Below are positions 29,354 to 37,429 of a stretch of 64,000 nt of DNA, one piece after another (positions within the stretch are counted from its first letter, which is position 1; each line of letters starts with the position of its first letter). Below the pieces are notes generated by a model that worked only from the letters and a program-made list of their open reading frames with translations, was not told where the DNA came from and did no database searches. This DNA comes from DATAOG01 sp963753685 (lineage in GTDB: Bacteria; Pseudomonadota; Alphaproteobacteria; Geminicoccales; Geminicoccaceae), in NCBI GenBank assembly GCA_963753685.1, contig CAVWDE010000019.1, positions 186,001 to 250,000 of the forward strand. Direction: 5' to 3'. Position numbers and translations under genes: made by a program.

Positions 29354-29977
29354 CTACGACTTCTGGAGCAGGGGGTCGATCAGGCTCGCGAACTCGTCGA
29401 TCTCGCGCGCGCCCGCGTAGGTCTTGCCGCCAATGATGAAGGTCGGGGTCGAGCTGACCTCGTGCTGGCTCTGGGCATCGAGCCGGCTCTGGAGGATCCG
29501 GTTGGTCAGGTCCTGGTCGGCGAAGCAGGCGTCCATCTGCTGGTCGGTAAGGCCGCCGAGTTTGCCGATCCGTTTGAGCGCCGCCAGGTAGTCGTCGCCG
29601 CGCGCCCAGCTCTCCTGGGTCTGGAACAGGACGTCGAGGAAGCCGAAATAGCGCTCCGGGCCGGCGCAGTGGGCGAGCACGGCGGCCGAGAGCGCCCGTT
29701 GATCGAGCGGAAAATCGCGGAAGATCAGCCGCACCTTGCCGGGAGCGATGTAGCGCTCCTTGAGCAGGGGCAGCACGTCCTTGTGGAAATGCGCGCAGTG
29801 CGGGCAGGTGAGCGAGGCGTACTCGATGATCGTGACCGGCGCGTTCGGATCGCCGATCGCCTCCTCCTGCGGCTCGGCCGCGGAACTCTGGCCGAGGACC
29901 AGGGGCAACCACACCAGGGTCCACAAGCCGAGTACCGCGATCAGGCTACCGGACAGCCGCAGCACGACCTTCTTCAC
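29354..29977 (-). CDS. DsbA-family thiol:disulfide protein, membrane-anchored or secreted
   Basis: A 207-residue thioredoxin-fold protein from the GTG at 29977, which is preceded by GGAGG. The N-terminal 30 residues form a signal or anchor helix. The active site is CPHC in YASLTCPHCAHFHKDVLP, FRDFPLD follows and STPTFIIGG contains the cis-proline; this is the DsbA/BdbD-like class that oxidises or isomerises cysteines in the periplasm. In many alphaproteobacteria this gene follows the DUF721 gene and mutY, as it does here. Residues upstream of the GTG are not family-like. Confidence 0.92.
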   Translation of the reverse strand: MKKVVLRLSGSLIAVLGLWTLVWLPLVLGQSSAAEPQEEAIGDPNAPVTIIEYASLTCPHCAHFHKDVLPLLKERYIAPGKVRLIFRDFPLDQRALSAAVLAHCAGPERYFGFLDVLFQTQESWARGDDYLAALKRIGKLGGLTDQQMDACFADQDLTNRILQSRLDAQSQHEVSSTPTFIIGGKTYAGAREIDEFASLIDPLLQKS

Positions 29978-30112
29978 CTGCCCCTCCTCGATTCCAACCC
30001 GAGCGCTCGCGCCAAGGATAGGTCGGCACCTCGTGCGCGACAACCCGAGGCAATCTATCAAAATTGCCTTAACCGGCCCTGAATGGCCCCGCCACTGCCT
30101 GGTCGGATCGCC

Positions 30113-30661
30113 TCAGCTGGCCGGCGGCCGGTGATCGTCCGGGTCGGGGATCTGCGCCTTGACCGTCCGGCCGAGGGTGCCGAGTGCCCGCCGCAGGTCC
30201 GGCGCGGTCACCGGCTCGACCAGCGCCGCCAGCGCTGCCAGCTCGTCCGCCGCCAGAGGCCGCATCGGGCGCGCGCCGCGCCGCTTGACCGGGCGCACCG
30301 GGGGTGCCTGAATCAGGCGCAGGCGGGCGACCGCCGGATAGCCGAAGAAGCCGTTGATCCGCTCGAGCAGCTGCGGCGTGCTGTGCTGCAGCTCGGGCGC
30401 AAAGGCGCCGCCGACATGAACCGTGAGCACGCCGCCTGCAGGGCCCTCTGCGCCGCTGAGGCGGACCGGCTGACAGCGCGCCCCGAGCTGCGGCCCGATC
30501 ACCAGCGGCCAGTCGGTGAGCAGCCTCGCCTCGGCCAGCCCGCGCCGGCGCGCCGACGGCTCGAGCAGCCGGCCGAGCAGCTCGGGCAGGCGCCGCAGCC
30601 CGCCGCCCCGGCGCGCGGTCTCCGGCCTCGCTCGCAGCTTCCGGCGTCGTCGGTGCGACAT
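30113..30661 (-). CDS. DUF721/DciA-like protein
   Basis: A 182-residue basic protein. The central part (LLTDWPLVIGPQLGARCQPV, then GVLTVHVGGAFAPELQH) matches the DUF721 fold, whose best known member DciA helps load the replicative helicase DnaB in bacteria lacking DnaC. The C-terminal 50 residues are charged and likely disordered. The ATG at 30661 was chosen; the frame upstream extends into the mutY promoter region. The gene is divergent from mutY and 135 bases upstream of the DsbA-like gene, a conserved alphaproteobacterial neighbourhood. Confidence 0.82.
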   Translation of the reverse strand: MSHRRRRKLRARPETARRGGGLRRLPELLGRLLEPSARRRGLAEARLLTDWPLVIGPQLGARCQPVRLSGAEGPAGGVLTVHVGGAFAPELQHSTPQLLERINGFFGYPAVARLRLIQAPPVRPVKRRGARPMRPLAADELAALAALVEPVTAPDLRRALGTLGRTVKAQIPDPDDHRPPAS

Positions 30662-30798
30662 CGGCTGGGCGCTCTGGCTCCAGGTTGCGCAACCATGGGG
30701 GACCGGATCGCGGCCGATCACCCCGACCCATGGTCCTCCTCTTAAACATGGGCGGCGTACCGCCGCGGGCAAGTGACCCCCGGCCACCGCCGGTTGCG

Positions 30799-31893
30799 AT
30801 GCTGATCGATCGCCTGCTCGCCTGGTACGATCGCCATCGCCGCCGGCTGCCGTGGCGGGCAGCGCCCGGAGCCGCGGCCGAGCCCTATCACGTGCTGCTG
30901 AGCGAGATCATGCTGCAGCAGACCACCGCGGCCACCGTCAGCCGCCGTTTCCCGGATTTCCTGGCGCGCTTCCCGAGCCTCGATGCGCTCGCGGCCGCGG
31001 ACCAGACCGATGTCCTGCACGCGTGGCAGGGTCTCGGCTACTACCGCCGGGCCCGCGCCCTGCACGCGCTCGCCCGGGTCGTCATGACGCAGCACGGCGG
31101 TCGGTTGCCGATCGACGAGGCGGCGCTGCGGGCGCTGCCGGGGATCGGGCCCTACACGGCGAACGCGCTGCGCGCGATCGCGTTCGGGCAGCCCGCGGTG
31201 CCGGTCGATGGCAACGTGCTGCGCGTGTTGGCGAGGCTGCACGGGATCGAGGTGCCGCTGCCGGCGGCGTTGCCCGAGCTGAACGCGCGCGCGGCGGCGC
31301 TCGCGAGCGACCATCGCCCGGGCGACCTCGCGCAGGCGCTGATGGACCTCGGCGCGACGCTCTGCCGCCCGCGTCAGCCGCGCTGCGCGGCCTGCCCGTG
31401 GCGCTCCGCCTGCGCCGCCCATGCCACCGGCAGCGCCGAGCAACTGCCCAGGCGGGCGCTGCGCCCGGTCCGGCCGATCCGGCGCGGCCTGGCCTTCCTG
31501 CTGACCCGCCCCGACGGCGCGATCCTGTTTCGCCGCCGGCCCGCGGACGGCCTGCTCGGCGGCCTGCACGAGCTGCCCTCGAGCCCCTGGCAGGAGGGTG
31601 CGCTCGCGCTCGACGCGGCGCTCGGCCACGCGCCGGCCCCGGCCGACTGGCGCCTGCTCGCGCCGCCGGTCCGCCACGCCTTCACCCATTTCCTGCTCGA
31701 ACTGACCCTCGCCCAAGGGACCACCCAGGCAACCCCGAAGGCGATCGCCCTGGCGATCACCAAGGTCGGGCCGGGCGCGCTCTGGTGCCGGGCGGACCAG
31801 TTGGATCGGCTGGCGCTGCCGACCGTGATGCGTAAGCTCCTGCGCCGGGCCGGCCTTGACGGTCAGGCGCGGACCGTCTCACCAGCGCCCTGA
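30799..31893 (+). CDS. mutY: A/G-specific adenine DNA glycosylase
   Basis: A 364-residue base-excision repair enzyme that removes adenine opposite 8-oxoguanine. LSEIMLQQT holds the catalytic Glu, LPGIGPYTANALRAIAFG is the helix-hairpin-helix, and PVDGNVLRVLARL contains the catalytic Asp. The [4Fe-4S] loop is CRPRQPRCAACPWRSAC. The C-terminal 120 residues are the NUDIX-like domain that reads 8-oxoG. The start is uncertain: the ATG at 30799 begins the conserved part, and in-frame ATGs lie at 30730 and 30748; none has a clear ribosome binding site. Confidence 0.95.
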   Translation: MLIDRLLAWYDRHRRRLPWRAAPGAAAEPYHVLLSEIMLQQTTAATVSRRFPDFLARFPSLDALAAADQTDVLHAWQGLGYYRRARALHALARVVMTQHGGRLPIDEAALRALPGIGPYTANALRAIAFGQPAVPVDGNVLRVLARLHGIEVPLPAALPELNARAAALASDHRPGDLAQALMDLGATLCRPRQPRCAACPWRSACAAHATGSAEQLPRRALRPVRPIRRGLAFLLTRPDGAILFRRRPADGLLGGLHELPSSPWQEGALALDAALGHAPAPADWRLLAPPVRHAFTHFLLELTLAQGTTQATPKAIALAITKVGPGALWCRADQLDRLALPTVMRKLLRRAGLDGQARTVSPAP

Positions 31894-32056
31894 TCGGGCA
31901 ACCGCTCACTTGGCAGGCGATCCGCGCCGGTGGGCGTCGTTTGCCCCCGTGCGCTCAATTCTGGCGTGGGCCGGGAGCGAAAACTATCCCGAAGAGTGAA
32001 CCAGGTCACAAGCCAGACGGGCCGGGATCGGTCAGGGTCTTGGACGGACATTAACC

Positions 32057-32290
32057 ATGCAGGTGTTACCAGGATCGATCCCGAGCCGGCACCTGGCCGG
32101 AGGCACAGAGTGCTGGCCGCCGCCGCTGCCGGGTTTGGCCGCGCTGCGGACCTGGCTCCTGGTCTGGCTGCTCCTGGCGCTGCCGCTCGCGCTGCTGCTG
32201 GCATCGGCCACGGCGGTCGGACAGGCAGCACCGCAGCCGGCGCCGCCCGACCCCTGCCAGATGGCGCCGAACCTGCCCTATTGCCCCTAG
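32057..32290 (+). CDS. Small exported protein of unknown function
   Basis: A 77-residue reading frame with a positively charged start, a hydrophobic stretch (LLVWLLLALPLALLLASA, about residues 34-51) and a short tail rich in proline ending DPCQMAPNLPYCP. The two cysteines flanking MAPNLPY could form a disulfide outside the membrane. It lies 11 bases before the next gene on the same strand, so the two may be cotranscribed. I do not recognise a family; the start is unsure because no good ribosome binding site precedes it. Confidence 0.5.
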   Translation: MQVLPGSIPSRHLAGGTECWPPPLPGLAALRTWLLVWLLLALPLALLLASATAVGQAAPQPAPPDPCQMAPNLPYCP

Positions 32291-32301
32291 CGGAGACGCA
32301 G

Positions 32302-32925
32302 ATGGGAGATTCGTACAGCCGCCGCTACCCGCGCCTGGCGCTGCCGGCGCTGCCGCGGCTCGAGCTCGCAGGCTTCTGGCGGCAGCGGCGCGCGGTCCTG
32401 CTGCCCGCACTCGGGCCGCTGCTCGGCGTGCTGCTGCTGCTCGCAGGCGGGCTGTTTGCTTCCGATCAGTACGCGAGCTTCAAGGCCGAGGTGCGGCGCG
32501 CCGAGACCGGGCGCTATCTCGCCGAGTTCCGCGAGCCGCCGGTGGCCGACGCCTGGGCGCGGCTGGGCGCTGCCTGGCAGTCCGAGCAGGATCGCCAGCG
32601 CCGGCTGCTGGAGCGGGTCGCGGCGGCGTCCGGCGAACGGTTCGAGGTGGCGGTGCGCAACTATCGGGACTTCGTGCTCGACACGGTCGCCGACCATCAG
32701 TTGTCCCAGGACATCCAGACCGTGCAAGCCTTCTTCGTGCGCCTTGGGGTCTGCATCCGGATCGGCAGCTGCGACCCGGCGGCCGCGGCGGCGCAGCTCG
32801 GGCCGGCGGTCTGGCAGTTCCGCAACCAGCACTACTACTACTTCGCGGAGGAGGGCCTGGCCTCGGAGGTCGACCAATCGGCGCTCCAGATCGCGCCCCC
32901 CGCGCGCCGCAGGCCCGCCGCCTGA
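32302..32925 (+). CDS. Membrane-anchored protein of unknown function
   Basis: A 207-residue protein with a basic N-terminus, one hydrophobic helix (about residues 34-52) and a mostly helical exterior part: AETGRYLAEFREPPVADAWA, two basic-acidic helices and FRNQHYYYFAEEGLASEVDQ near the end. No catalytic motif is visible. VCIRIGSC carries two cysteines. The topology suggests a single-pass protein facing the periplasm or cytoplasm. It is 5 bases from the convergent puuE gene. The function is unknown. Confidence 0.7.
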   Translation: MGDSYSRRYPRLALPALPRLELAGFWRQRRAVLLPALGPLLGVLLLLAGGLFASDQYASFKAEVRRAETGRYLAEFREPPVADAWARLGAAWQSEQDRQRRLLERVAAASGERFEVAVRNYRDFVLDTVADHQLSQDIQTVQAFFVRLGVCIRIGSCDPAAAAAQLGPAVWQFRNQHYYYFAEEGLASEVDQSALQIAPPARRRPAA

Positions 32926-32930
32926 GGGGC

Positions 32931-33863
32931 TCAGCCGCCGCCTGGCGTGGCCTCGCGCTTGTAGGGATGGTGCTTGCGCCAGTGGCGGGCGATCTCGGCG
33001 CGAGTCGTGATCCAGACGTGGTCGTGGCTGCGGGCGTAGTCGAGGAAGCGGGTCAGCGCGGCGCTCCGGGCCGGCCGTCCGACCAGGCGGCAGTGCAGCC
33101 CGACCGACATCATCTTGGGCTGGCGGGCGCCTTCCTCGTACAGCACGTCGAAGGCGTCGCGCAGATACTGGAAAAACTCGTCGCCGTGGCTGAAGCCGTT
33201 GTTGATCGCGAATTTCATGTCGTTGTTGTCGAGGGTGTAGGGGATCACCAGATGCGGCCGGCCGCCGACCTCCAGCCAATAGGGCAGGTCGTCGGCGTAG
33301 GAGTCGGAATCGTAGAGGAAGCCGCCCTCCTCGACCACCAGACGGCGGGTCTGCGGGCTGTTGCGGCCGGTGTACCAGCCGACCGGGCGCGTGCCGGTGG
33401 TGCGCTCGATCGCCTCGATCGCGCGCTTCAGATGGGCGCGCTCCTCGGCTTCGGGCATGTCCTGATAGTCGATCCAGCGCCAGCCGTGGCTCGCGACCTC
33501 GAAGCCCGCGTCGACCATCGCCCGGGCGGCGGCCGGGTTGCGCTCGAGCGCCATGCCGACGGCGTAGACGGTGAGCACCAGGCCGCGCTCCTGGAACAGG
33601 CGCACGATCCGCCAGAAGCCGGCGCGGGCGCCGTACTCGTAGATCGACTCGACGTTCAGATTGCGCTGGCCCGTCAGCGCCGGCTGGCCCGGGATCTCGT
33701 GCAGATAGGCCTCGGAGGCGGGGTCGCCGTGGAGCACGCAGGCCTCGCCCCCCTCCTCGTAGTTGAGCACCATGCTGAGCGCCAGCCGGGCGCCGTTCGG
33801 CCAGTTGGGGTGCGGCGGATGGCCGCCGTAGCCGACCAGATCGCGCGGATAGGGCTCGGTCAT
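32931..33863 (-). CDS. puuE: Allantoinase PuuE, polysaccharide-deacetylase family
   Basis: A 310-residue enzyme of the carbohydrate esterase 4 fold. Its N-terminus YPRDLVGYGGHPPHPNWPNG and LNYEEGGEACVLHGD are specific for the cofactor-independent allantoinase PuuE, which opens allantoin to allantoate in purine breakdown. HGWRWIDYQ and GWYTGRNSPQTRRLV are further family blocks; the classical metal-binding His of polysaccharide deacetylases is partly replaced, as usual for PuuE. GGAGG stands eight bases before the ATG at 33863. No other ureide gene adjoins it, although a nucleoside hydrolase lies at 14 kb. Confidence 0.9.
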   Translation of the reverse strand: MTEPYPRDLVGYGGHPPHPNWPNGARLALSMVLNYEEGGEACVLHGDPASEAYLHEIPGQPALTGQRNLNVESIYEYGARAGFWRIVRLFQERGLVLTVYAVGMALERNPAAARAMVDAGFEVASHGWRWIDYQDMPEAEERAHLKRAIEAIERTTGTRPVGWYTGRNSPQTRRLVVEEGGFLYDSDSYADDLPYWLEVGGRPHLVIPYTLDNNDMKFAINNGFSHGDEFFQYLRDAFDVLYEEGARQPKMMSVGLHCRLVGRPARSAALTRFLDYARSHDHVWITTRAEIARHWRKHHPYKREATPGGG

Positions 33864-33929
33864 TGTCGGATCCTCCCGGGCGCGTCGGAGGTTTGCGCTC
33901 CCGATCGCAGGCGCCGGTTTAGCTTTCTC

Positions 33930-33975
33930 TCCTAACTTGTCTATAATAAAGGATCTATCGGCAAGCAAGCGACAA
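33930..33975 (-). promoter_or_regulatory. Candidate promoter of puuE
   Basis: An AT-rich island upstream of puuE. On the minus strand TATTAT (33948-33943), followed by AGACAAG, is a good -10-like element, with CTTGCT/TTGCCG upstream as a weak -35. The surrounding CTTGTCTATAATAAAG also has the imperfect symmetry of a GntR-type half-site. Only the composition and the -10 match are seen; regulation is inferred. Confidence 0.35.
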
Positions 33976-34129
33976 TCCACAGGGGCCGATCGAAGCGGCC
34001 CGGGCGGCATGGCCGGTGCCGTCCCGCAGATCAGCGCCGCCGACGCCCGGTTGCCAGGCCACGCGATTAACCTATTGTCCGTCTCGGACTGACAGGCTGC
34101 CGATTTCGCCGGTACGTCGCAGAGGGCTC

Positions 34130-34522
34130 ATGGATCGACTGTTTCAACCTTCGACCCGCCGGACCTTTGCCGCTCTCTGGGCGGTCGGCTGGCTCGGCGT
34201 CGCCGCGCTGCTCTTGCTACCGCTGCCGGTCAGCGCCCCGGACGGCACCGACAAGCTGGCCCATTTCCTGATTTTCGGCGGCATGGCCTTTGCCGCCCTC
34301 AGCTTCAGCCAGCGCGCCGGTCCCTTGGCCGGATTCGCTCTCCTGACCATCGCCGGCGGGACCGCGCTCGAGTTCGCGCAGCGGCTGACCACCTGGCGCA
34401 CCTTCGATCTCTCCGACATCGCCGCCAACGCGGTTGGCGCGACCTCGGGCTACGCGCTCGCGTTGATCATCCTGCTGTACTGGATCCGGCCGGCCGATCC
34501 GGCCCAGCCGGCGCAGTTCTGA
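34130..34522 (+). CDS. VanZ-like family membrane protein
   Basis: A 130-residue protein with four hydrophobic helices. DKLAHFLIFGGMAFAAL (about residues 41-57) and the pair EFAQRLTTWRTFDLSDIAAN give the VanZ-like signature (DKxxHxxxF, E..Q, R..D..D..AN..G). Family members are membrane proteins of poorly known function; VanZ itself raises teicoplanin resistance. The ATG at 34130 follows AGAGGG; the upstream frame is not protein-like. It converges with the HIT gene 8 bases away. Confidence 0.85.
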   Translation: MDRLFQPSTRRTFAALWAVGWLGVAALLLLPLPVSAPDGTDKLAHFLIFGGMAFAALSFSQRAGPLAGFALLTIAGGTALEFAQRLTTWRTFDLSDIAANAVGATSGYALALIILLYWIRPADPAQPAQF

Positions 34523-34530
34523 GCGGCGAT

Positions 34531-34902
34531 CTAGCGCGCCTCGATCTTCTTGAGCATCCCCCCGAGCGGCGCGCCGCCGAAAATGTGAACGTGAAAATGC
34601 GCCACCTCCTGGCGGGCGTCGGCGCCGCTGTTGGCGAGGAAGCGATAGCCGCTGGCCGCCACCCCGAGCCGCCTTGCGGTCTCGCCGACCGCGCGGAAGA
34701 AGCCGGCGATCGCCTCGGGCGGCGCCTTGGCGGTGAAGTCGTCCATCGAGACGTACTCGCCCTTGGGCACCACCAGCACATGCACCGGAGCCAAAGGGTT
34801 GATGTCGCGGAAAGCGAGCGCGTAGTCGTCCTCGTAGACGCGCTGGCACGGGATCGCGCCGCGCAGGATCTTGGCGAACACGTTGTCGCGGTCGTAGACC
34901 AT
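34531..34902 (-). CDS. HIT-family (HINT-like) purine nucleotide hydrolase
   Basis: A 123-residue protein beginning MVYDRDNVFAKILRGAIPCQ. The histidine triad HFHVHIFGG is near residue 106, and DINPLAPVHVLVVPK is the HINT-type central strand. HINT proteins hydrolyse AMP-lysine and related phosphoramidates. GGAGGAA lies 10 bases before the ATG at 34902, which is preferred to the ATG at 34926. In many alphaproteobacteria this gene follows hisE; it does not here. Confidence 0.95.
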   Translation of the reverse strand: MVYDRDNVFAKILRGAIPCQRVYEDDYALAFRDINPLAPVHVLVVPKGEYVSMDDFTAKAPPEAIAGFFRAVGETARRLGVAASGYRFLANSGADARQEVAHFHVHIFGGAPLGGMLKKIEAR

Positions 34903-35024
34903 GGCGCCGGTTCCTCCGGGTGGCATCGCGGGGCTCCGGTATGGACAAAGCGTGGCATGCCCGGCAGTGTCAAGCTCCGGTCGAAAGCGCGCGGGCCCGC
35001 CGGCGCGACCGTGGAGAGACCGAG

Positions 35025-35990
35025 ATGAGCCTGGCCGTGGCGATCCAGATGGATCCGATCGAGCGGATCGACATCGACGCCGACAGCACCTTCGTGCTGG
35101 CGCTCGAGGCGCAGCGGCGCGGCCACGGGCTCTACCACTACCTGCCGACCGATCTGAGCTACGACCACGGCCGGATCAAGGCGCTGGCGCGGCCGCTCCA
35201 GGTGCGCCGCGAGCGCGGCCGCCACGCGACCCTGGGCACGCCCGAGATGCTCGACCTGCGCACCCTGGACATCGTCCTGATGCGCCAGGATCCGCCGTTC
35301 GATCTCAACTATGTGGCGAGCACCCACCTGCTCGAGCGGGTGCACCCGGACACCCTCGTGGTCAACGACCCGGTCGCGGTGCGCAACGCGCCGGAGAAGC
35401 TGTTCGTGACCCAGTTCGTCGACCTCATGCCGCCGACCCTGATCACCTACAGCCACGCCGAGATCAAGGCGTTCCGGGCCGAGCACAAGGACATCATCGT
35501 CAAGCCGATCTACGGCAACGGTGGCGCCGGCGTGTTCCACATCGTTCCGGACGACGAGAACCTGAACAGCCTGCTCGACCTTTTGACGGCGACCGTGCGC
35601 GAGCCGTTGATGGTGCAGCGCTACGTGCCCGAGATCAAACAGGGCGACAAGCGGATCGTGCTGGTCGACGGCGAACCCGCGGGCGCGGTCAACCGGCTGC
35701 CGCCGCCCGGCGATGCCCGGGCCAACCTGCACGTCGGCGGCAAGGCCGAGAAGTCGACGCTCACCCGGCGCGACCACGAGATCTGTGAGGCGCTGGGCCC
35801 CGTGCTCAGGGCCCAGGGGCTGGTGTTCGTCGGCATCGACGTGATCGGCGGCTGGCTGACCGAGATCAACGTCACCTCGCCGACCGGCCTGCAGGAGATC
35901 AACCGCTTCGACGGCGTCGCCCTCGAGACCCGGATCTGGGACGCGATCGAGGCCCGCCACGCGGCGCGCCACCACGAGCTGCCGACCTGA
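35025..35990 (+). CDS. gshB: Glutathione synthetase
   Basis: A 321-residue ATP-grasp ligase that joins gamma-glutamylcysteine and glycine. Features in order: VAIQMDPIERIDIDADSTF at the N-terminus, MRQDPPFDLNYV, the ATP-lid strand IIVKPIYGNGGAGVFHI, RYVPEIKQGDKRIVLVDGEP, and INVTSPTGLQEINRFDG with metal and phosphate ligands. Length and motifs are normal for the bacterial enzyme. The ATG at 35025 follows GGAGAG. It is divergent from the HIT gene and convergent with carD; the hairpin between them serves mainly carD. No gshA is in the window. Confidence 0.97.
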   Translation: MSLAVAIQMDPIERIDIDADSTFVLALEAQRRGHGLYHYLPTDLSYDHGRIKALARPLQVRRERGRHATLGTPEMLDLRTLDIVLMRQDPPFDLNYVASTHLLERVHPDTLVVNDPVAVRNAPEKLFVTQFVDLMPPTLITYSHAEIKAFRAEHKDIIVKPIYGNGGAGVFHIVPDDENLNSLLDLLTATVREPLMVQRYVPEIKQGDKRIVLVDGEPAGAVNRLPPPGDARANLHVGGKAEKSTLTRRDHEICEALGPVLRAQGLVFVGIDVIGGWLTEINVTSPTGLQEINRFDGVALETRIWDAIEARHAARHHELPT

Positions 35991-36030
35991 TCAGGCGCAG
36001 TATCCCCCCGCATCGAGCGGGCGCACCAGC

Positions 36031-36051
36031 AAAAAGGGGTCCGAAGACCCC
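36031..36051 (-). terminator. Intrinsic terminator of carD with a cUUCGg loop
   Basis: On the minus strand GGGGTC-TTCG-GACCCC (36051-36036) forms a six-pair stem closed by the very stable C(UUCG)G tetraloop and is followed by five T (36035-36031). It starts 24 bases after the carD stop. On the plus strand the tail is CTCTTG, so it would stop gshB transcripts less well. Confidence 0.85.
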
Positions 36052-36075
36052 CTCTTGCCGGCCGCAGGGCGGTGA

Positions 36076-36579
36076 TCAGGCAGCTTGTTGGCCGAGCACC
36101 TGCTGCAGCTTGGCGGTCGCCATCTGCTCGTCGATCCGCTCGATCGCCGCGACCTCGCGCGCCAGGCGCTCGAGCGCGGCCCGGTACATCTGGCGCTCGC
36201 TGTAGGACTGCTCGGCGTCCTCGGCGCGGTGCAGTTCGCGCACCACCTCGGCGATCGACACCGGATCGCCGGAGTTGATCTTGGCCTCGTATTCCTGGGC
36301 GCGCCGGCTCCACATCACGGCGCGCTTGGGCCGCGGCCGCGCCTTGAGCGCGTTCATCGCGGTCTGGATCTTGTCCCGGCTGCTCAGCTTGCGCATCCCG
36401 GACTTCGGCGCTTTGGCGACCGGCACCCTGAGGATCAGCCGGTCCTGCTCGAACGAGACCACGTACATCTCGAGCAGGTCGCCGACGATCTCCTGGGTCT
36501 CGATCGCGGTGATGCGGCCCACGCCATGGGACGGATAGACGACGTAGTCATCCGGGGCGAAGGCCAGATTCTTGCCCAT
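36076..36579 (-). CDS. CarD/CdnL-family RNA polymerase-binding regulator
   Basis: A 167-residue protein. The N-terminal RNAP-interaction domain reads FAPDDYVVYPSHGVGRI, followed by VVSFEQDRLILRVPV, and the C-terminal helical domain contains RPKRAVMWSRRAQEYEAKIN, where the Trp contacts the promoter DNA. CarD/CdnL proteins stabilise open complexes, especially at rRNA promoters. It lies downstream of fdxA on the same strand, a conserved alphaproteobacterial order, but with a 255-base gap that includes an AT-rich patch and may hold its own promoter. Confidence 0.96.
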   Translation of the reverse strand: MGKNLAFAPDDYVVYPSHGVGRITAIETQEIVGDLLEMYVVSFEQDRLILRVPVAKAPKSGMRKLSSRDKIQTAMNALKARPRPKRAVMWSRRAQEYEAKINSGDPVSIAEVVRELHRAEDAEQSYSERQMYRAALERLAREVAAIERIDEQMATAKLQQVLGQQAA

Positions 36580-36689
36580 CGAAGTCGTTCTCCCACCTAC
36601 CTCAGCACGGCCGCGCGACCGCCACCAAGCCCGCCGCGCGCCCAGACGTCGAACGCCTGCACCCGGCCGATCCGCCGGATCTTCGCACC

Positions 36690-36755
36690 GAAAGCTTTCC
36701 GTAACGTTAATGGAAATTAATGCTAAACATTCATAGCATGCTTCGACAGAAATGG
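36690..36755 (-). promoter_or_regulatory. AT-rich promoter-like island upstream of carD
   Basis: Between fdxA and carD the composition drops sharply. On the minus strand it contains GCTATGAATG, TTTAGCATTAAT and CATTAACGTTACGG, with several -10-like hexamers (TATGAA, CATTAA). The island lies about 110-175 bases upstream of the carD start, which would leave a long leader. An exact -35/-10 pair cannot be chosen. Confidence 0.4.
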
Positions 36756-36834
36756 ACAGCCCCTTTGCACTCCCGTCGCGGCGCCGGTTCGTCGGCCCCA
36801 CTCCGGGGCAAGACCCCGGGGCCGGCGGCCGCGG

Positions 36835-37176
36835 TCAACGGTCCTGGCCGGGCTTCGGGCTAAAGTAGTTGTCGAACTTGCCTTGCAGATCCTTGAAGTC
36901 GTCAGCGTCGGCTGGCGGCTCCCCCTTCCGCGTAATATTGGGCCACGGACCGGTCGAGTATTCACGATTGAGCTCGAGCCAGCGCTCGGCCTGCTCTTCG
37001 GTATCCGGCAGAATCGCCTCGACCGGGCATTCGGGCTCGCAGACCCCGCAGTCGATGCATTCGTCGGGATTGATCACCAGCATGTTATCGCCCTCGTAGA
37101 AACAATCCACGGGGCACACCTCGACGCAATCCATGTACTTGCACTTGATGCATGCTTCGGTGACGACGTACGTCAT
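36835..37176 (-). CDS. fdxA: FdxA-type 7Fe ferredoxin
   Basis: A 113-residue electron carrier. The N-terminal part has ACIKCKYMDCVEVCPVDCFY, in which one cluster loop has the extended CxxxxC spacing of a [3Fe-4S] site, and CIDCGVCEPECPVEAI provides the [4Fe-4S] loop. The C-terminal 50 residues are the usual FdxA extension (WLELNREYS, DNYFSPKPG). The ATG at 37176 has GGAG upstream. It sits between mutL and carD on the minus strand, as in many alphaproteobacteria for the carD side. Confidence 0.96.
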   Translation of the reverse strand: MTYVVTEACIKCKYMDCVEVCPVDCFYEGDNMLVINPDECIDCGVCEPECPVEAILPDTEEQAERWLELNREYSTGPWPNITRKGEPPADADDFKDLQGKFDNYFSPKPGQDR

Positions 37177-37429
37177 CAATCACTCCAGAGGGTCGGGGGC
37201 GGCCGGACTACACGCCAACTGGGGACGTCCGTCATATGTGGCGCGCCGCGTTAAGCTTGTCCAGGGTCGCCGGGCGCGGTCCCGACAGCGGCAATTGGCC
37301 GCGCGGCGGCCACGGCGGTCACCTTCCCGGCGCGGCCAGCCCCGGCGCGCCGGGCGAGCGGCGCTCAAACCGGCGCTTCCGGCCGATCGCGTCAGCGCCG
37401 GCCGAACCGCCGCTCCCCGGCCAGCGGCG

